Positions 43,673 through 53,713 of a stretch of DNA of 64,000 bases are shown one piece after another (within the stretch, counting starts at the first letter, position 1; each line of letters begins with the position of its first letter). Both the position numbers and the translations under genes were made by a program. The notes beneath the pieces are model-generated. The model did not search any database, had not been told where the DNA came from, and saw only the letters and a list, made by a program, of their open reading frames with translations. The DNA comes from CG2-30-36-16 sp964372115 (GTDB lineage Bacteria > Bacteroidota > Ignavibacteria > Ignavibacteriales > Ignavibacteriaceae): positions 3,667 to 67,666 of the forward strand of contig CAYJPN010000029.1 in the NCBI GenBank assembly GCA_964372115.1. The letters run 5' to 3'.

Positions 43673-45346
43673 ATGAAAAAGTTTATAATCTTTTTAACGT
43701 TATTTGCCGGCTTTACGTTTGGTCAAGTAACAATAACAACCCAAAGCGGCAGAATTACTCCGCCAAAACCAACTGACACAACTCCACCGGTAATTACTCT
43801 AAATGAACCGGCGATAGATAATACAAATACATTTACCAGTAAAGTTCAATTACTTATGGTTAGCGGACTTATTTCCGGTAATAGTAAAATAACATCCTGT
43901 TCGGTTAATGATAGCGATATACAGTTAGATGCTACCAATTCTTTTCATGCAGAAATTAAACTTCAGCCTGGAGAAAATAGAGTACTAATAAAAGCAGCAG
44001 ATGAAAATAAGAACGCCAGTGAATTAAACTTTAGCGTTGTATTTCATTTGGATGAGTCGGCTCCAGTGATTACAATAACCGAACCCCAAATTATTGAGGG
44101 GCAAGAATTAATAGTACTGCAGCCATACATTACAATTCGCGGCAAGGCTATAGATGAAAACGGAGTAAAAAATGTATTCGTGGATGGTGTGCGGGCAACC
44201 TTTCAATCAAGAACCGACTTTTTTGTGAATGTAAATCTGAAAGACAGTAGCAATAAACTTATCATAAAAGCTGCCGACAGCACTGGGAATACATGCGAGA
44301 AGATAATAAGTATAACCTATAAATCAGATATTAAAGGTCCGGTTATCTCAATCCTTGAGCCGGCTGTTTCAAGAGGTTCAACAGTTATTAGTAAAAAAGA
44401 AGTCCAGACGATAAATGGTCTTGCCGTTGATCAAAGCGGCGTACTTGATGTTACTGTAAATAACCGGAAGACTGTGTTAAATAGTAATGGCGAGTTTACC
44501 ATTGACTTATACCTTACCGTAGGTGATAACCAAATTATTGTAAGTGCCACAGATACAAAAATGAATGTTTCGGTTGATACGTTTACAATTGCCAGAAAAC
44601 TTGAGGAACTAATAACCGGCGGAAAATATTACGCCTTAATTGTAGGGATAGATGAATATAACGGTGCGTGGGCTCCTCTAAAAAATGCTGTTAATGATGC
44701 AAGGGCAGTTGAAGGTCTGCTGAGTTCAGAGTACAATTTTGACGAAATAATTCCTCTCTATAACGAAGAAGCAACAAGAAAAAATATAATTCAAAAGTTT
44801 GAACAACTTGCAGCCAAAGTAACTAAAGATGATAATGTACTTATCTTTTATTCCGGTCATGGTGAATTTAAGCAGCAGCTTAATAAAGGATATTGGGTTC
44901 CGGTAGATGCGGCTTCAAGATCGACGGCTGATTTTATAAGCAATTCGGACATTCAAACGTACCTTAATGGAATACGTTCGAAACATACATTGCTTGTAGC
45001 TGATGCATGTTTTAGCGGCGATATCTTTAGAGGACGAACAGACGATCTCCCGTTTGAAGAAAGTGAAAAGTATTTTAAGGAAGTTTACAAAAGAATATCG
45101 CGAGCTGCATTAACAAGCGGCGGTATCGAGCCGGTAACTGATGGCGGCAGAGAAGGGCATTCTGTATTTACTTATTATTTACTAAAAGCATTAAAAGAAA
45201 ATAACGCAAAATATTTTACTGCCGGACAAGTGTTTAACGCCATTAATATTCCGGTTACAAATAATTCGGAACAAACGCCGGTATTTCAGCCAATAAAAAA
45301 TACCGGTGATGAAGGCGGGCAGTTTATATTTGTGAAGAGGAGATAG
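43673..45346 (+). CDS. Exported caspase-like (C14) peptidase with Ig-like repeats
   Basis: A 557-residue exported protein. After the signal peptide (FIIFLTLFAGFTFG) come three Ig-like repeats of about 90 residues (VITLNEPAIDN, VITITEPQIIEG, VISILEPAVSRG). The caspase domain starts at about 318 (YYALIVGIDEYNGAWAPL) and has both catalytic residues: His396 (FYSGHGE) and Cys446 (DACFSGD). Prokaryotic caspases of this kind act in stress or defence when cytosolic; this one is exported, so it acts in the periplasm or on the surface. It follows the small membrane protein by 20 bp. Confidence 0.9.
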   Translation: MKKFIIFLTLFAGFTFGQVTITTQSGRITPPKPTDTTPPVITLNEPAIDNTNTFTSKVQLLMVSGLISGNSKITSCSVNDSDIQLDATNSFHAEIKLQPGENRVLIKAADENKNASELNFSVVFHLDESAPVITITEPQIIEGQELIVLQPYITIRGKAIDENGVKNVFVDGVRATFQSRTDFFVNVNLKDSSNKLIIKAADSTGNTCEKIISITYKSDIKGPVISILEPAVSRGSTVISKKEVQTINGLAVDQSGVLDVTVNNRKTVLNSNGEFTIDLYLTVGDNQIIVSATDTKMNVSVDTFTIARKLEELITGGKYYALIVGIDEYNGAWAPLKNAVNDARAVEGLLSSEYNFDEIIPLYNEEATRKNIIQKFEQLAAKVTKDDNVLIFYSGHGEFKQQLNKGYWVPVDAASRSTADFISNSDIQTYLNGIRSKHTLLVADACFSGDIFRGRTDDLPFEESEKYFKEVYKRISRAALTSGGIEPVTDGGREGHSVFTYYLLKALKENNAKYFTAGQVFNAINIPVTNNSEQTPVFQPIKNTGDEGGQFIFVKRR

Positions 45347-45487
45347 AGAATACAGTTAAGCCTGTAAGATATTTAAAATGATATTTCAAGTTTTGATTCT
45401 TAACCAAAATCAAAAAGAATTGAAAATTATTTTAAAGCATTGAAATAAGAATAAATTTTAGAAATTCCAAAAATTGGAGATTGATTT

Positions 45488-48400
45488 GTGAAAAAAATAC
45501 TTTGCTTTTTTTTGCTTGCGTTTTTAGTTAGTGGTAGAATTATGGCACAATGGGTCATAGCAAATACTACTTTTGGAGGAGGAGTTATTTGTTTTACCGT
45601 AAGTGGTAATAATATTTTTGCAGGGACTAGTAGTGGTATATATTTATCATCTAACAATGGAACAGACTGGTCACCTATAAATAATGGGCTAACAAATACT
45701 ACTATTAACGCACTCACTGTCAGCGGAACGAATACTTTTGCTGGGACTAATGGTGGAGTATTTCTTTCTACAAATTATGGAATAAGTTGGACAACAGTGA
45801 ATAATGGGCTGACAAATACTACTATTAACGCACTCACTGTCAGCGGAACAAATACTTTTGCTGGGACTAATGGTGGAGTATTTCTTTCTACAAATTATGG
45901 AATAAGTTGGACAGCAGTGAATAATGGACTGACGAGTAATAATGTGCAAGCTCTGGCTGTAAGTGGGCCAGCCATTTTTGCTGGTACATGGGATGGAGTT
46001 TTTATGTCGACAAACAATGGAGGAAACTGGTTAGCCCTCAATAGTGGACCGACAGCTGTGTTTACGCTCATGACAAGTGGTTTAAATATTTTTGCTAGTA
46101 CTTGGGCTTTTGAAGGGTACCTTTATCGCTCAATAGACAATGGTGCAAACTGGGCAGAAGTAAGCGTTGGTGTGAGCACTCCAAAATCATATGCGCTTTC
46201 CATGAGCGGGACAAGTATCTTTGCCGGTTTATTAAACAATGGAGTATACCATTCTACAGATAACGGAACGACATGGACAGCAGTGAATGATGGGTTGGTA
46301 AAAACTGATGTAACCGCTATTGTTATAAATAACTCAGACATTTTTGTCGGAACCTATGATGGTGAAGTTTGGAAGCGATCCTTATCTGAGTTTGGACCAT
46401 CCGTAACTCTAACTGCGCCTAATGGTGACGAAGCCTGGCAAATAGGATCTTCGCAAAATATTACTTGGTCAAGTATCAGTGCCTCAAATCTAAAAATTGA
46501 TTACACAACCGACGGCGGTGCATCATGGATACAAATAATAGCGAGTACACCTGCAAGCAGCGGAAGTTATGGTTGGACTGTGCCTAACAATCCATCAACT
46601 AATTGCAGAGTACGGATAACCGATATAAGTAATGTAAGCCACACAGATATAAGTGATACGGCATTTTCAATTTATAACGATTTGGAATTGGTAGCGTTTT
46701 ATCCATTCAATGGGAATTGTAATGATGAAAGCGGAAACGGGAATAACGGAAATAATCACGGCGCAGTTTTAACAAGCGATAGGTTTGGTAATGCAGACAA
46801 TGCATATAAATTCGATGGATCAAGCAATTATATCGAAGTTGCCGACAATTCTGCTTTGCGTCCGAATAAATTTAGCATATCTGTCTGGGCAAAAATGGAT
46901 AGCTCGACAATTCCATATCAGCATATTATAAGTAAAAGCTATAGAAACGCCTCAACAATGAGCGGATATGTTATTCAGTTTTTACCGGATTCATCAACGA
47001 TTTCTTTCTGGACGGCTGATGGTTCGGCAAATCATGACAATCATGTGCTGGTAAGAAATGTGAGTTCAAATGAGTGGCACAACATTACTGCTACTTATGA
47101 TGGCTTAGTTAAAAAACTTTATTATGATGGAAGATTTATTGATTCTGCGGCATTTTCAATGCAGCATTCCACATACCCGTTAGATATTGGTAGAATGCCT
47201 TCCGGTATAAATTACTTTAAAGGTTCTATTGACGATATACGGATTTTTAATAAAGTACTTACATCGTCCGAAGTATCATCATTATACTATGAAAACGGAT
47301 TTGAAAAATTAAAACTATTAACTCCAAATGGCGGCGAAAACTGGATTGCCGGAACATCACAAAGCATTACTTGGCTAAGTGACGGCGTGAACGATGTTAA
47401 AATTGAATATTCTACTGATGATGGTAATAGCTGGAATATTATTACATCGAGTATGTCCGCGTCAACATTGAATTATAGTTGGACAGTACCAAATACTACT
47501 TCGGCGAATTGTATCGTTAGAATTTCAGATGCCATTAATCCAAGTTTTAGTGATACTAGCGATGCAGTATTTTCAATATCATCTTTCGCACAAGATGCCG
47601 GTTCGGCGTATTATTCAGATCTATCTTCGATAAGAGTAAAAGATGCTGAACCTATTAATCCGAATGCAAATCCGTCTGCATATATCATAACTGGTAACCA
47701 AATCACGGTTGAAGCATGGGTTTTCCCTTTTGCCTTGCCGGAAAACCAGAATAGTAAGATGATAGTTGCACGTCCATACTATGGAAAAGAACCGTGGCGC
47801 GGATATGATTTGAGCTTAGGAAATTGGGGAGCGACAGATCATCCAAGTTATATGTTTATAATAGGAGATGGTAAAATGCCTATCAATGCAGCGTATGCAA
47901 CTGATACAAGCTTAGCGCAAACCGGCGAATGGGTTCATCTCGCAGGTACTTATGATGGCGTAAATGTTAAATTGTATAAGAATGGAATTCTTGTTGCCTC
48001 AGCGCCGTTTACAGCAAATATAGGCGCTGGAGATACCGGTTTTTATATCGGCAGTTTTGGACAGTTGGATAAAACATTTCAAGGATTGATTGACGAAATT
48101 CGTGTTTGGAATATTGCGCGCACTCAAACTGAGATTCAGAATGATATGAGTATCGTTCTTCATGGAAATGAGTCCGGGCTTGTTGGCTACTGGCCGCTTG
48201 ATAAAGATACTACAGTAAATGGCGTTAGCCGGGTCACAATAGACAAGACAAATAATCATAATGATCTTGAAGTAAGATGGAATACTACTTTTTTGAGTTT
48301 AAAACCGGGCGATGCCGTAGAAGTTATCCCTTTGTTGTTTGATGGTGAAAGTTTGGAAGCAACAATAGGCGAAGCTTTTCAGTGGGTGATTCCCTCATAT

Positions 48401-51265
48401 GGTTGGCCAAAACCTTCGTTAACAATTATATCGGGGGCTGCCGGAATGACAATAAACCAAAACGAGCAGCGTCTGGAGTGGACTCCTCAAGCCGGTCAAA
48501 AGGGTTATATTAATTTTACTATTGAGACATCTAACAGTGCGGGCTCAGTTCAAAAGTCTTATTCTGTTTTTGTTAACGATGTCCCTCAATATTATAAAAA
48601 CCATAATAACAATAACATTGTCTTATCTGTTTTTAACGATGGAACAATCGGGAACACAAATGATGGTGGCTCCGGGTTTATCTTTGATGGTAAAAATGGT
48701 ATGATGGAGGGAGATATATTAATCGGCAAGTCTGTAGATCAAGTATCGGGCAGACTATATAAAAGAGAATTCGACAGAACACATACAATTGAATCTTTCC
48801 CAAGTTTGTTCTCCGGTTTTGATCAGGCTTTTAGAACAACGTTTGATGACAGCAGGGCCATTAATCCGATCGGATTAGGAATAACTCAAACTTCACATTC
48901 AAAATCTACTGCTCCGGATAAAAACTATGTTATTCTTGAATATGATATAACAAATACTACGTCAACAACGCTGGATAATTTAGTTATCGGATTAATAACG
49001 GATCTAGATGTCGGCAATAGTGAAAATAATCTTGGCGGCTTTGATAATCAAAGAAGGCTGAATTACATATATGAAGCAAGCGGAGATACTTCTAACTATT
49101 ATGGTGTGGTTGCGCTGACGGATAAGTTATTGGGAAGCTTAATTTATTCTCCCACCCAATCTGTCTTCTCAGAGACTAATTCGGATAGTGCTTACTATCA
49201 AGCTATGTCCTCCATTCATATTTTGCCTACTGTCCCTTCGGATATGCGAAGTATTATAACGGTAGGCCCGTATAGTATACTGCCAAATAATTCACAGAAA
49301 GTATTTTTTGCCTTAGTTGGCGGTACTAACTTAACTGATTTACAAAATAATGCAAACAATGCTTTATCAATTCAATTGACTGAATCGCCTACAGTTCAGC
49401 TTACTGCACCCGACGGTGGTGAAAATTGGATAGTTGGTAGTTCACATAACATAACATGGTCGAGCAATAATGTAACAGCCGTTAAATTAGAATTATCTAC
49501 TGATGACGGCAGTAATTGGAATGAAATTATAGCCTCTACTCCAGCAGCAAATGGAACTTATTCATGGACGGTACCTAATAGCCCTGCGAAATCATGTAGA
49601 ATTGGGATAACTGATGTAAGCAGCAGTAGTGTGTTTGATATAAGTGATAATACTTTTACAATCTCTCAACATGTAAACAAAACCTTACAGCTAACTAATC
49701 CGGTTGGAAATGAAAATTGGAAAGTCGCTAGCAATCAAATAATAAGTTGGACGAGCAGCGGTATTTCAAATGTTGATCTCTATTATTCAACAAATAGCGG
49801 AGTAGATTGGTCTTCAATTGATTCGGATATACCTTCTGCAAACGGTTCGGCTAACTGGAATGTCCCGAACACACCCTCAAATTTGTGTAAAGTACGAGTT
49901 CTCAATTCTGCCGACCCGACATTAGCTTCCCAATCAAGCGGTACGTTTACAATTTTTGATTACTCACCGACTATTATACTATCTGAGAGCATCACATTTA
50001 CTGATTTGACCAGTTCAAGTTATCGAATGATAGGTTTACCGGGGGATATAAATATACTTGTCGGTAATTTGCTTTCGGGAGAACACAAAACTGATTGGAA
50101 TGTTTATTATGATAACGGCGTTATTTCTCAAAACACAAGCGATTATCTTGTGGAATACGACGGTGGAAGTCTTTTCCATTTCAAACCAGGCAAAGCATTC
50201 TGGATTTTGAGCAAGAATGGTTTATCAGCCAGTGGTCAACAGAATTCAGTTCAAATAGATGCTGACAATAATTACACGTTTGCTCTGCACAATAATTGGA
50301 ATTTAATTTCCAATCCATTTAATCGTTCGGTTCTCTGGAGCACGGTAGTAGCGGCAAATAACATTACTCAAAACCCTCTGCTCTATTCGTTTAATGGATC
50401 ATGGAACAACGCCGCAAGTGTTATGAGACCTTACGAAGGATACTATTTTTATAATGTACAAAACCTTGCCGCGTTAAAAATTCCTTACGATCCTAACGGC
50501 GCACTTGGGAAAGAAAATACTTATGCTATGCCGGAAAATTTGTCGGATAACAGAATCGAGATTCAATTAATTTCGGGAGGTGAAGAAAAAACTAAGGTAA
50601 TTGTGGCGATAGATGAAGAATCAAAAGCTGACTTTGATGAGAAGGATTATTTTGCACCGCCGGGAACATTTGAAGAGGTGAGTCTAAAAATTTGTAATCC
50701 AAAATTAACTACAGCTTACAAATATCTTTTTGCCGAGTCGAGACCAATGGAGGATGAAGGTCAACTATTTGAAGTTGAATTATTTAATTCTTCAAAAGAA
50801 AAACTTACACTTAGGCGGACTATAAATTCATCAGCGTTATTAGGTTATGAAGTATATTTGATTGACAACCGATTAGCCAAACCAATAAATCTCAGAGAAA
50901 CGAGTTCTATCGATGTTGCCTCGTATCTGTCGAGGCAGAGCTACACACTTGCGATCGGAACAAAAGATTTTATTGAAACAATCAAATCTTCGCTTCTGCC
51001 AAAGCAATTTGAGCTCTTTCAAAATTATCCGAATCCGTTTAATCCGACTACAACAATCAGATATGCATTACCTAAACGCTCGGTAGTTAGATTAATAATC
51101 TTTGATATCCTTGGAAAGGAAGTGAACTCGCTTGTGAACGAAACCAAAGAACCGGGCTATTATGAAGTTGAGTTTGACGGTTCGCAATTGTCAAGCGGTG
51201 TTTATATATGCACACTAAACGCCGGTGAATTTATTAGTATAAAAAAATTAATGCTGGTTAAATAG
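45488..51265 (+). CDS. Giant type IX secreted multidomain surface protein
   Basis: A 1925-residue exported protein starting at GTG with GGAGA upstream. The order is: signal peptide; 40-residue BNR/propeller-like repeats to about 300 (AGTNGGVFLSTNYGISWT); Ig-like repeats of the GGENWxxGxxxxITW type at about 304-395, 612-697, 1300-1393 and 1398-1490; two LamG-like domains at about 402-600 and 700-930; an Ig/cadherin-like part near 950-1030; and the type IX sorting domain from about 1836 (FQNYPNPFNPTTTIRYALP), ending in KKLMLVK. It should be secreted and fixed to the cell surface, with the LamG and Ig parts for carbohydrate or protein binding. It follows the caspase gene by about 140 bp. Confidence 0.92.
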   Translation: MKKILCFFLLAFLVSGRIMAQWVIANTTFGGGVICFTVSGNNIFAGTSSGIYLSSNNGTDWSPINNGLTNTTINALTVSGTNTFAGTNGGVFLSTNYGISWTTVNNGLTNTTINALTVSGTNTFAGTNGGVFLSTNYGISWTAVNNGLTSNNVQALAVSGPAIFAGTWDGVFMSTNNGGNWLALNSGPTAVFTLMTSGLNIFASTWAFEGYLYRSIDNGANWAEVSVGVSTPKSYALSMSGTSIFAGLLNNGVYHSTDNGTTWTAVNDGLVKTDVTAIVINNSDIFVGTYDGEVWKRSLSEFGPSVTLTAPNGDEAWQIGSSQNITWSSISASNLKIDYTTDGGASWIQIIASTPASSGSYGWTVPNNPSTNCRVRITDISNVSHTDISDTAFSIYNDLELVAFYPFNGNCNDESGNGNNGNNHGAVLTSDRFGNADNAYKFDGSSNYIEVADNSALRPNKFSISVWAKMDSSTIPYQHIISKSYRNASTMSGYVIQFLPDSSTISFWTADGSANHDNHVLVRNVSSNEWHNITATYDGLVKKLYYDGRFIDSAAFSMQHSTYPLDIGRMPSGINYFKGSIDDIRIFNKVLTSSEVSSLYYENGFEKLKLLTPNGGENWIAGTSQSITWLSDGVNDVKIEYSTDDGNSWNIITSSMSASTLNYSWTVPNTTSANCIVRISDAINPSFSDTSDAVFSISSFAQDAGSAYYSDLSSIRVKDAEPINPNANPSAYIITGNQITVEAWVFPFALPENQNSKMIVARPYYGKEPWRGYDLSLGNWGATDHPSYMFIIGDGKMPINAAYATDTSLAQTGEWVHLAGTYDGVNVKLYKNGILVASAPFTANIGAGDTGFYIGSFGQLDKTFQGLIDEIRVWNIARTQTEIQNDMSIVLHGNESGLVGYWPLDKDTTVNGVSRVTIDKTNNHNDLEVRWNTTFLSLKPGDAVEVIPLLFDGESLEATIGEAFQWVIPSYGWPKPSLTIISGAAGMTINQNEQRLEWTPQAGQKGYINFTIETSNSAGSVQKSYSVFVNDVPQYYKNHNNNNIVLSVFNDGTIGNTNDGGSGFIFDGKNGMMEGDILIGKSVDQVSGRLYKREFDRTHTIESFPSLFSGFDQAFRTTFDDSRAINPIGLGITQTSHSKSTAPDKNYVILEYDITNTTSTTLDNLVIGLITDLDVGNSENNLGGFDNQRRLNYIYEASGDTSNYYGVVALTDKLLGSLIYSPTQSVFSETNSDSAYYQAMSSIHILPTVPSDMRSIITVGPYSILPNNSQKVFFALVGGTNLTDLQNNANNALSIQLTESPTVQLTAPDGGENWIVGSSHNITWSSNNVTAVKLELSTDDGSNWNEIIASTPAANGTYSWTVPNSPAKSCRIGITDVSSSSVFDISDNTFTISQHVNKTLQLTNPVGNENWKVASNQIISWTSSGISNVDLYYSTNSGVDWSSIDSDIPSANGSANWNVPNTPSNLCKVRVLNSADPTLASQSSGTFTIFDYSPTIILSESITFTDLTSSSYRMIGLPGDINILVGNLLSGEHKTDWNVYYDNGVISQNTSDYLVEYDGGSLFHFKPGKAFWILSKNGLSASGQQNSVQIDADNNYTFALHNNWNLISNPFNRSVLWSTVVAANNITQNPLLYSFNGSWNNAASVMRPYEGYYFYNVQNLAALKIPYDPNGALGKENTYAMPENLSDNRIEIQLISGGEEKTKVIVAIDEESKADFDEKDYFAPPGTFEEVSLKICNPKLTTAYKYLFAESRPMEDEGQLFEVELFNSSKEKLTLRRTINSSALLGYEVYLIDNRLAKPINLRETSSIDVASYLSRQSYTLAIGTKDFIETIKSSLLPKQFELFQNYPNPFNPTTTIRYALPKRSVVRLIIFDILGKEVNSLVNETKEPGYYEVEFDGSQLSSGVYICTLNAGEFISIKKLMLVK
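45681..45920 (+). repeat. Two near-identical 120-bp tandem units in the secreted-protein gene
   Basis: 45681-45800 and 45801-45920 differ at only a few bases and encode two copies of a 40-residue propeller-type repeat. The repeats around them are much more diverged, so this is a recent in-frame duplication. Confidence 0.92.
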
Positions 51266-51946
51266 TCAGCCCTTAATAACCCAATTTTTTTTTGTGAGTA
51301 AATAACTCGATCAAAAAAAGAAATAATCGGCGATAAAAAAAGAGACCGAAAGATGATGTCCATTTTCTCATCATCTTTTTGAAATTATTTGATGCTGCTG
51401 ATAACAAAACATTTATCGCATAATGGATTTTTAGAGGAGCCATAAGTTAACTATTTATCCCGAAGCCGCTCAAAATTCGTGACCGGTTACCTGCGATAAC
51501 GAAGAATTTTATACATGGGTGCTCTCGCATTCGTTAAATTAAGAGAAAAAATAAGACAAAGCTGAAATTCTCGCAAAAATATATTTGATTAAAAAACGGT
51601 TTATACAAACCACTTTTTTATTGACTTCCGAAGTGCTCTTCTAAGAGTTTTGACAAACAAATTTTATTAGCCATCAAATCTTTCGTTGTGACTTTAATGT
51701 CTCATTTGTATATTTAACATAGATCAATAATTTTGATTATCAAATTATTGACTGATTCGATTTTTTGCGCTTCGTTTTACGATAAATTATGCGGTTAATA
51801 ATTTAATGCCTTATCAATAATATATGTTTAATACTTGGCAGAAAAAACAGAACAAAAAAAATGATGAATCATAGAATTTTGATTTTTTTTTTACTTCACC
51901 GTTTTATTTTCCAGAGTGTTCATAAAAACCTTTTAGGAATTGTGTA
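51266..51946. other. Gene-free stretch between the secreted protein and the sensor kinase
   Basis: About 680 bp, AT-rich. It holds a terminator (51349-51380) and an imperfect hairpin AAAATTCGT/ACGAAGAATTTT (51472-51510). The right end reads into the weak ribosome-binding site (TTTTAGGA) of the kinase. I find no gene or RNA. Confidence 0.6.
51349..51380 (+). terminator. Terminator of the secreted-protein gene
   Basis: AAAGATGATG (51349-51358), a 10-nt loop, CATCATCTTT (51369-51378) and a T-rich tail: 10 perfect pairs. Confidence 0.8.
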
Positions 51947-53704
51947 TTGAAATATTTTAAATACATACTTGCCGGTTCTATAGCTGTTGTTATTTTGCTT
52001 TTTGTCTATCTTATCGATGAAATTTACAGCATAACTTTGGAGGACGCAAAAAAAAATCATCAACAGCAGCAATTAGAGATGGTAAAAGTTGTTTCGGAAG
52101 GTGTTGGTTTTTTCCTTGAGCATCTAATAAAAGATATGGAACTGCTTACTTCGAGTCAGAAAATAAAGCTAAACCAAAATATTTTGTTAAACGATTTTAT
52201 AGATCATTTTCGAACAAATTACGACACAACCATTATATTATCAATAGTTCTTATTGATTCATCAAAAAAGGTTTTATATACAAGCGGGCGTGAACCGCCT
52301 GGTTGGACCCATTCTAAAATACCCGAACTTGTGTCACGGTTTAATCAGTTAAATTTAGAAAAAAGATTTTTACTGTCCCAGGTTTTGCCTGATAACCCGG
52401 AAGATACAGTTTCGATTAAATCGTTTCTGGTTATATTTCCGATAAAGATTTCTAATTCTAAATCGGGTAATCCCGCCTGGTATGTTGGTTATCTTGTAAA
52501 TTTTAACTCGCTTGTTAAAAATTTTATAGCGCCTCTTAATTTAAGAAGCAATGATTTTGTCTGGATTCTTGATGGCGATGGAAGACTAATTTATCACCCC
52601 CGCCATAATGAGATGTTATTCAAATCGATTTATGAAATGAAAGATAAATGTCTTCGTTGTCATAAATCTTTTGATGATCAGATAAAAATTGTAAATTCAA
52701 ACATCCCATCATTTGGGGAGTATTGGGTGCAGGGGAATGAACCAAGCAAAATTTTTGCTTATGTACCTCTTGTTCTAGAAAATCAAAAATGGTACATCGC
52801 TATATCAACGTTATTGCCCGATGTTACAAACAAATTAAAAGATAAATTTAATATGTTTTTTATGCTTGGTGTTATTATTCTTTTTACTATGCTTGGATTC
52901 GTTTTTATCATTTATTATCTGAATTTAAAAAGGGTAAAATCGGATGAAGCTAGAAAAAATCTTGAAAAAATTCAGGAATACCAGGAACAGTTAAACCACA
53001 CTGCTAGACTTGCTTCAATCGGTGAACTTGTTGATTCCGTTGCGCACGAAATAAATACACCGCTTGGCATAATTTCGGCTCATGCCGATTCAATATTGCT
53101 GCAAAGAAATCAGAATGATTTTATAAGAGATGAATTGGAAATAATAAAAAAGCAAACAAAAAGAGGAAGTGAGTACACAAAAAGTTTACTTAATTTTTCA
53201 AAAAGAATTACATTCAACGTAGAAAAATTGAATGTAGTAGAACTTATCAATGAAAGCATTTTTCTTCTTGAACCGAAATTCAGAGGAAAAAAGATAAAGA
53301 TTGTAAAAGAATTTTCCGGGTTTGATTATTATATTTGCGGCGACAGACGGCAGTTGGAGCAGGTGTTGATAAATGTGTTTAATAATGCAATTGATTCCAT
53401 CGATAGTCAAGGAATTATATCGCTAAAGCTAAATAAAAAATTTTTAGTAAATGAAAATGTAAATAATAGCAAACCGCTTCCATTTGTTGAACTTGAAATC
53501 AGCGATAACGGGTGCGGCATTGAAGAAGAAAACATAAAAACAATATTCGATCCTTTTTACTCGACAAAAGATAAAAACGGAACAGGTCTCGGGTTATCGA
53601 TTACAAAAAGTATAATACAGAGGCATAAAGGGAAAATTGAGGTAACAAGTAAAAAGGGTGAATGGACTACATTTAAAATATTCATACCGGTCAATTTATT
53701 TTAG
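51947..53704 (+). CDS. Sensor histidine kinase with a c-type heme motif in its extracytoplasmic domain
   Basis: A 585-residue membrane kinase starting at TTG. Membrane helices lie at about 5-24 and 300-322. Between them is a roughly 270-residue sensor domain with a CxxCH heme c motif, Cys235-Leu-Arg-Cys238-His239 (KDKCLRCHKSFDD), followed by a Cache/PAS-like strand pattern (FAYVPLVLENQKWYIAIST). The dimerisation helix has the phospho-acceptor His367 (SVAHEINTPLG). The ATPase domain has DNGCGIEEENI and GTGLGLSI. It should sense redox state or a small ligand through heme. The sigma-54 activator gene follows after 9 bp. Confidence 0.93.
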   Translation: MKYFKYILAGSIAVVILLFVYLIDEIYSITLEDAKKNHQQQQLEMVKVVSEGVGFFLEHLIKDMELLTSSQKIKLNQNILLNDFIDHFRTNYDTTIILSIVLIDSSKKVLYTSGREPPGWTHSKIPELVSRFNQLNLEKRFLLSQVLPDNPEDTVSIKSFLVIFPIKISNSKSGNPAWYVGYLVNFNSLVKNFIAPLNLRSNDFVWILDGDGRLIYHPRHNEMLFKSIYEMKDKCLRCHKSFDDQIKIVNSNIPSFGEYWVQGNEPSKIFAYVPLVLENQKWYIAISTLLPDVTNKLKDKFNMFFMLGVIILFTMLGFVFIIYYLNLKRVKSDEARKNLEKIQEYQEQLNHTARLASIGELVDSVAHEINTPLGIISAHADSILLQRNQNDFIRDELEIIKKQTKRGSEYTKSLLNFSKRITFNVEKLNVVELINESIFLLEPKFRGKKIKIVKEFSGFDYYICGDRRQLEQVLINVFNNAIDSIDSQGIISLKLNKKFLVNENVNNSKPLPFVELEISDNGCGIEEENIKTIFDPFYSTKDKNGTGLGLSITKSIIQRHKGKIEVTSKKGEWTTFKIFIPVNLF

Positions 53705-53713
53705 AGAAAAATT

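Noticed and set aside
45681..45920. 120-bp repeats considered as a mobile or CRISPR-like element
   Set aside because: They are in frame, encode 40-residue propeller repeats, and match the protein's other repeats.
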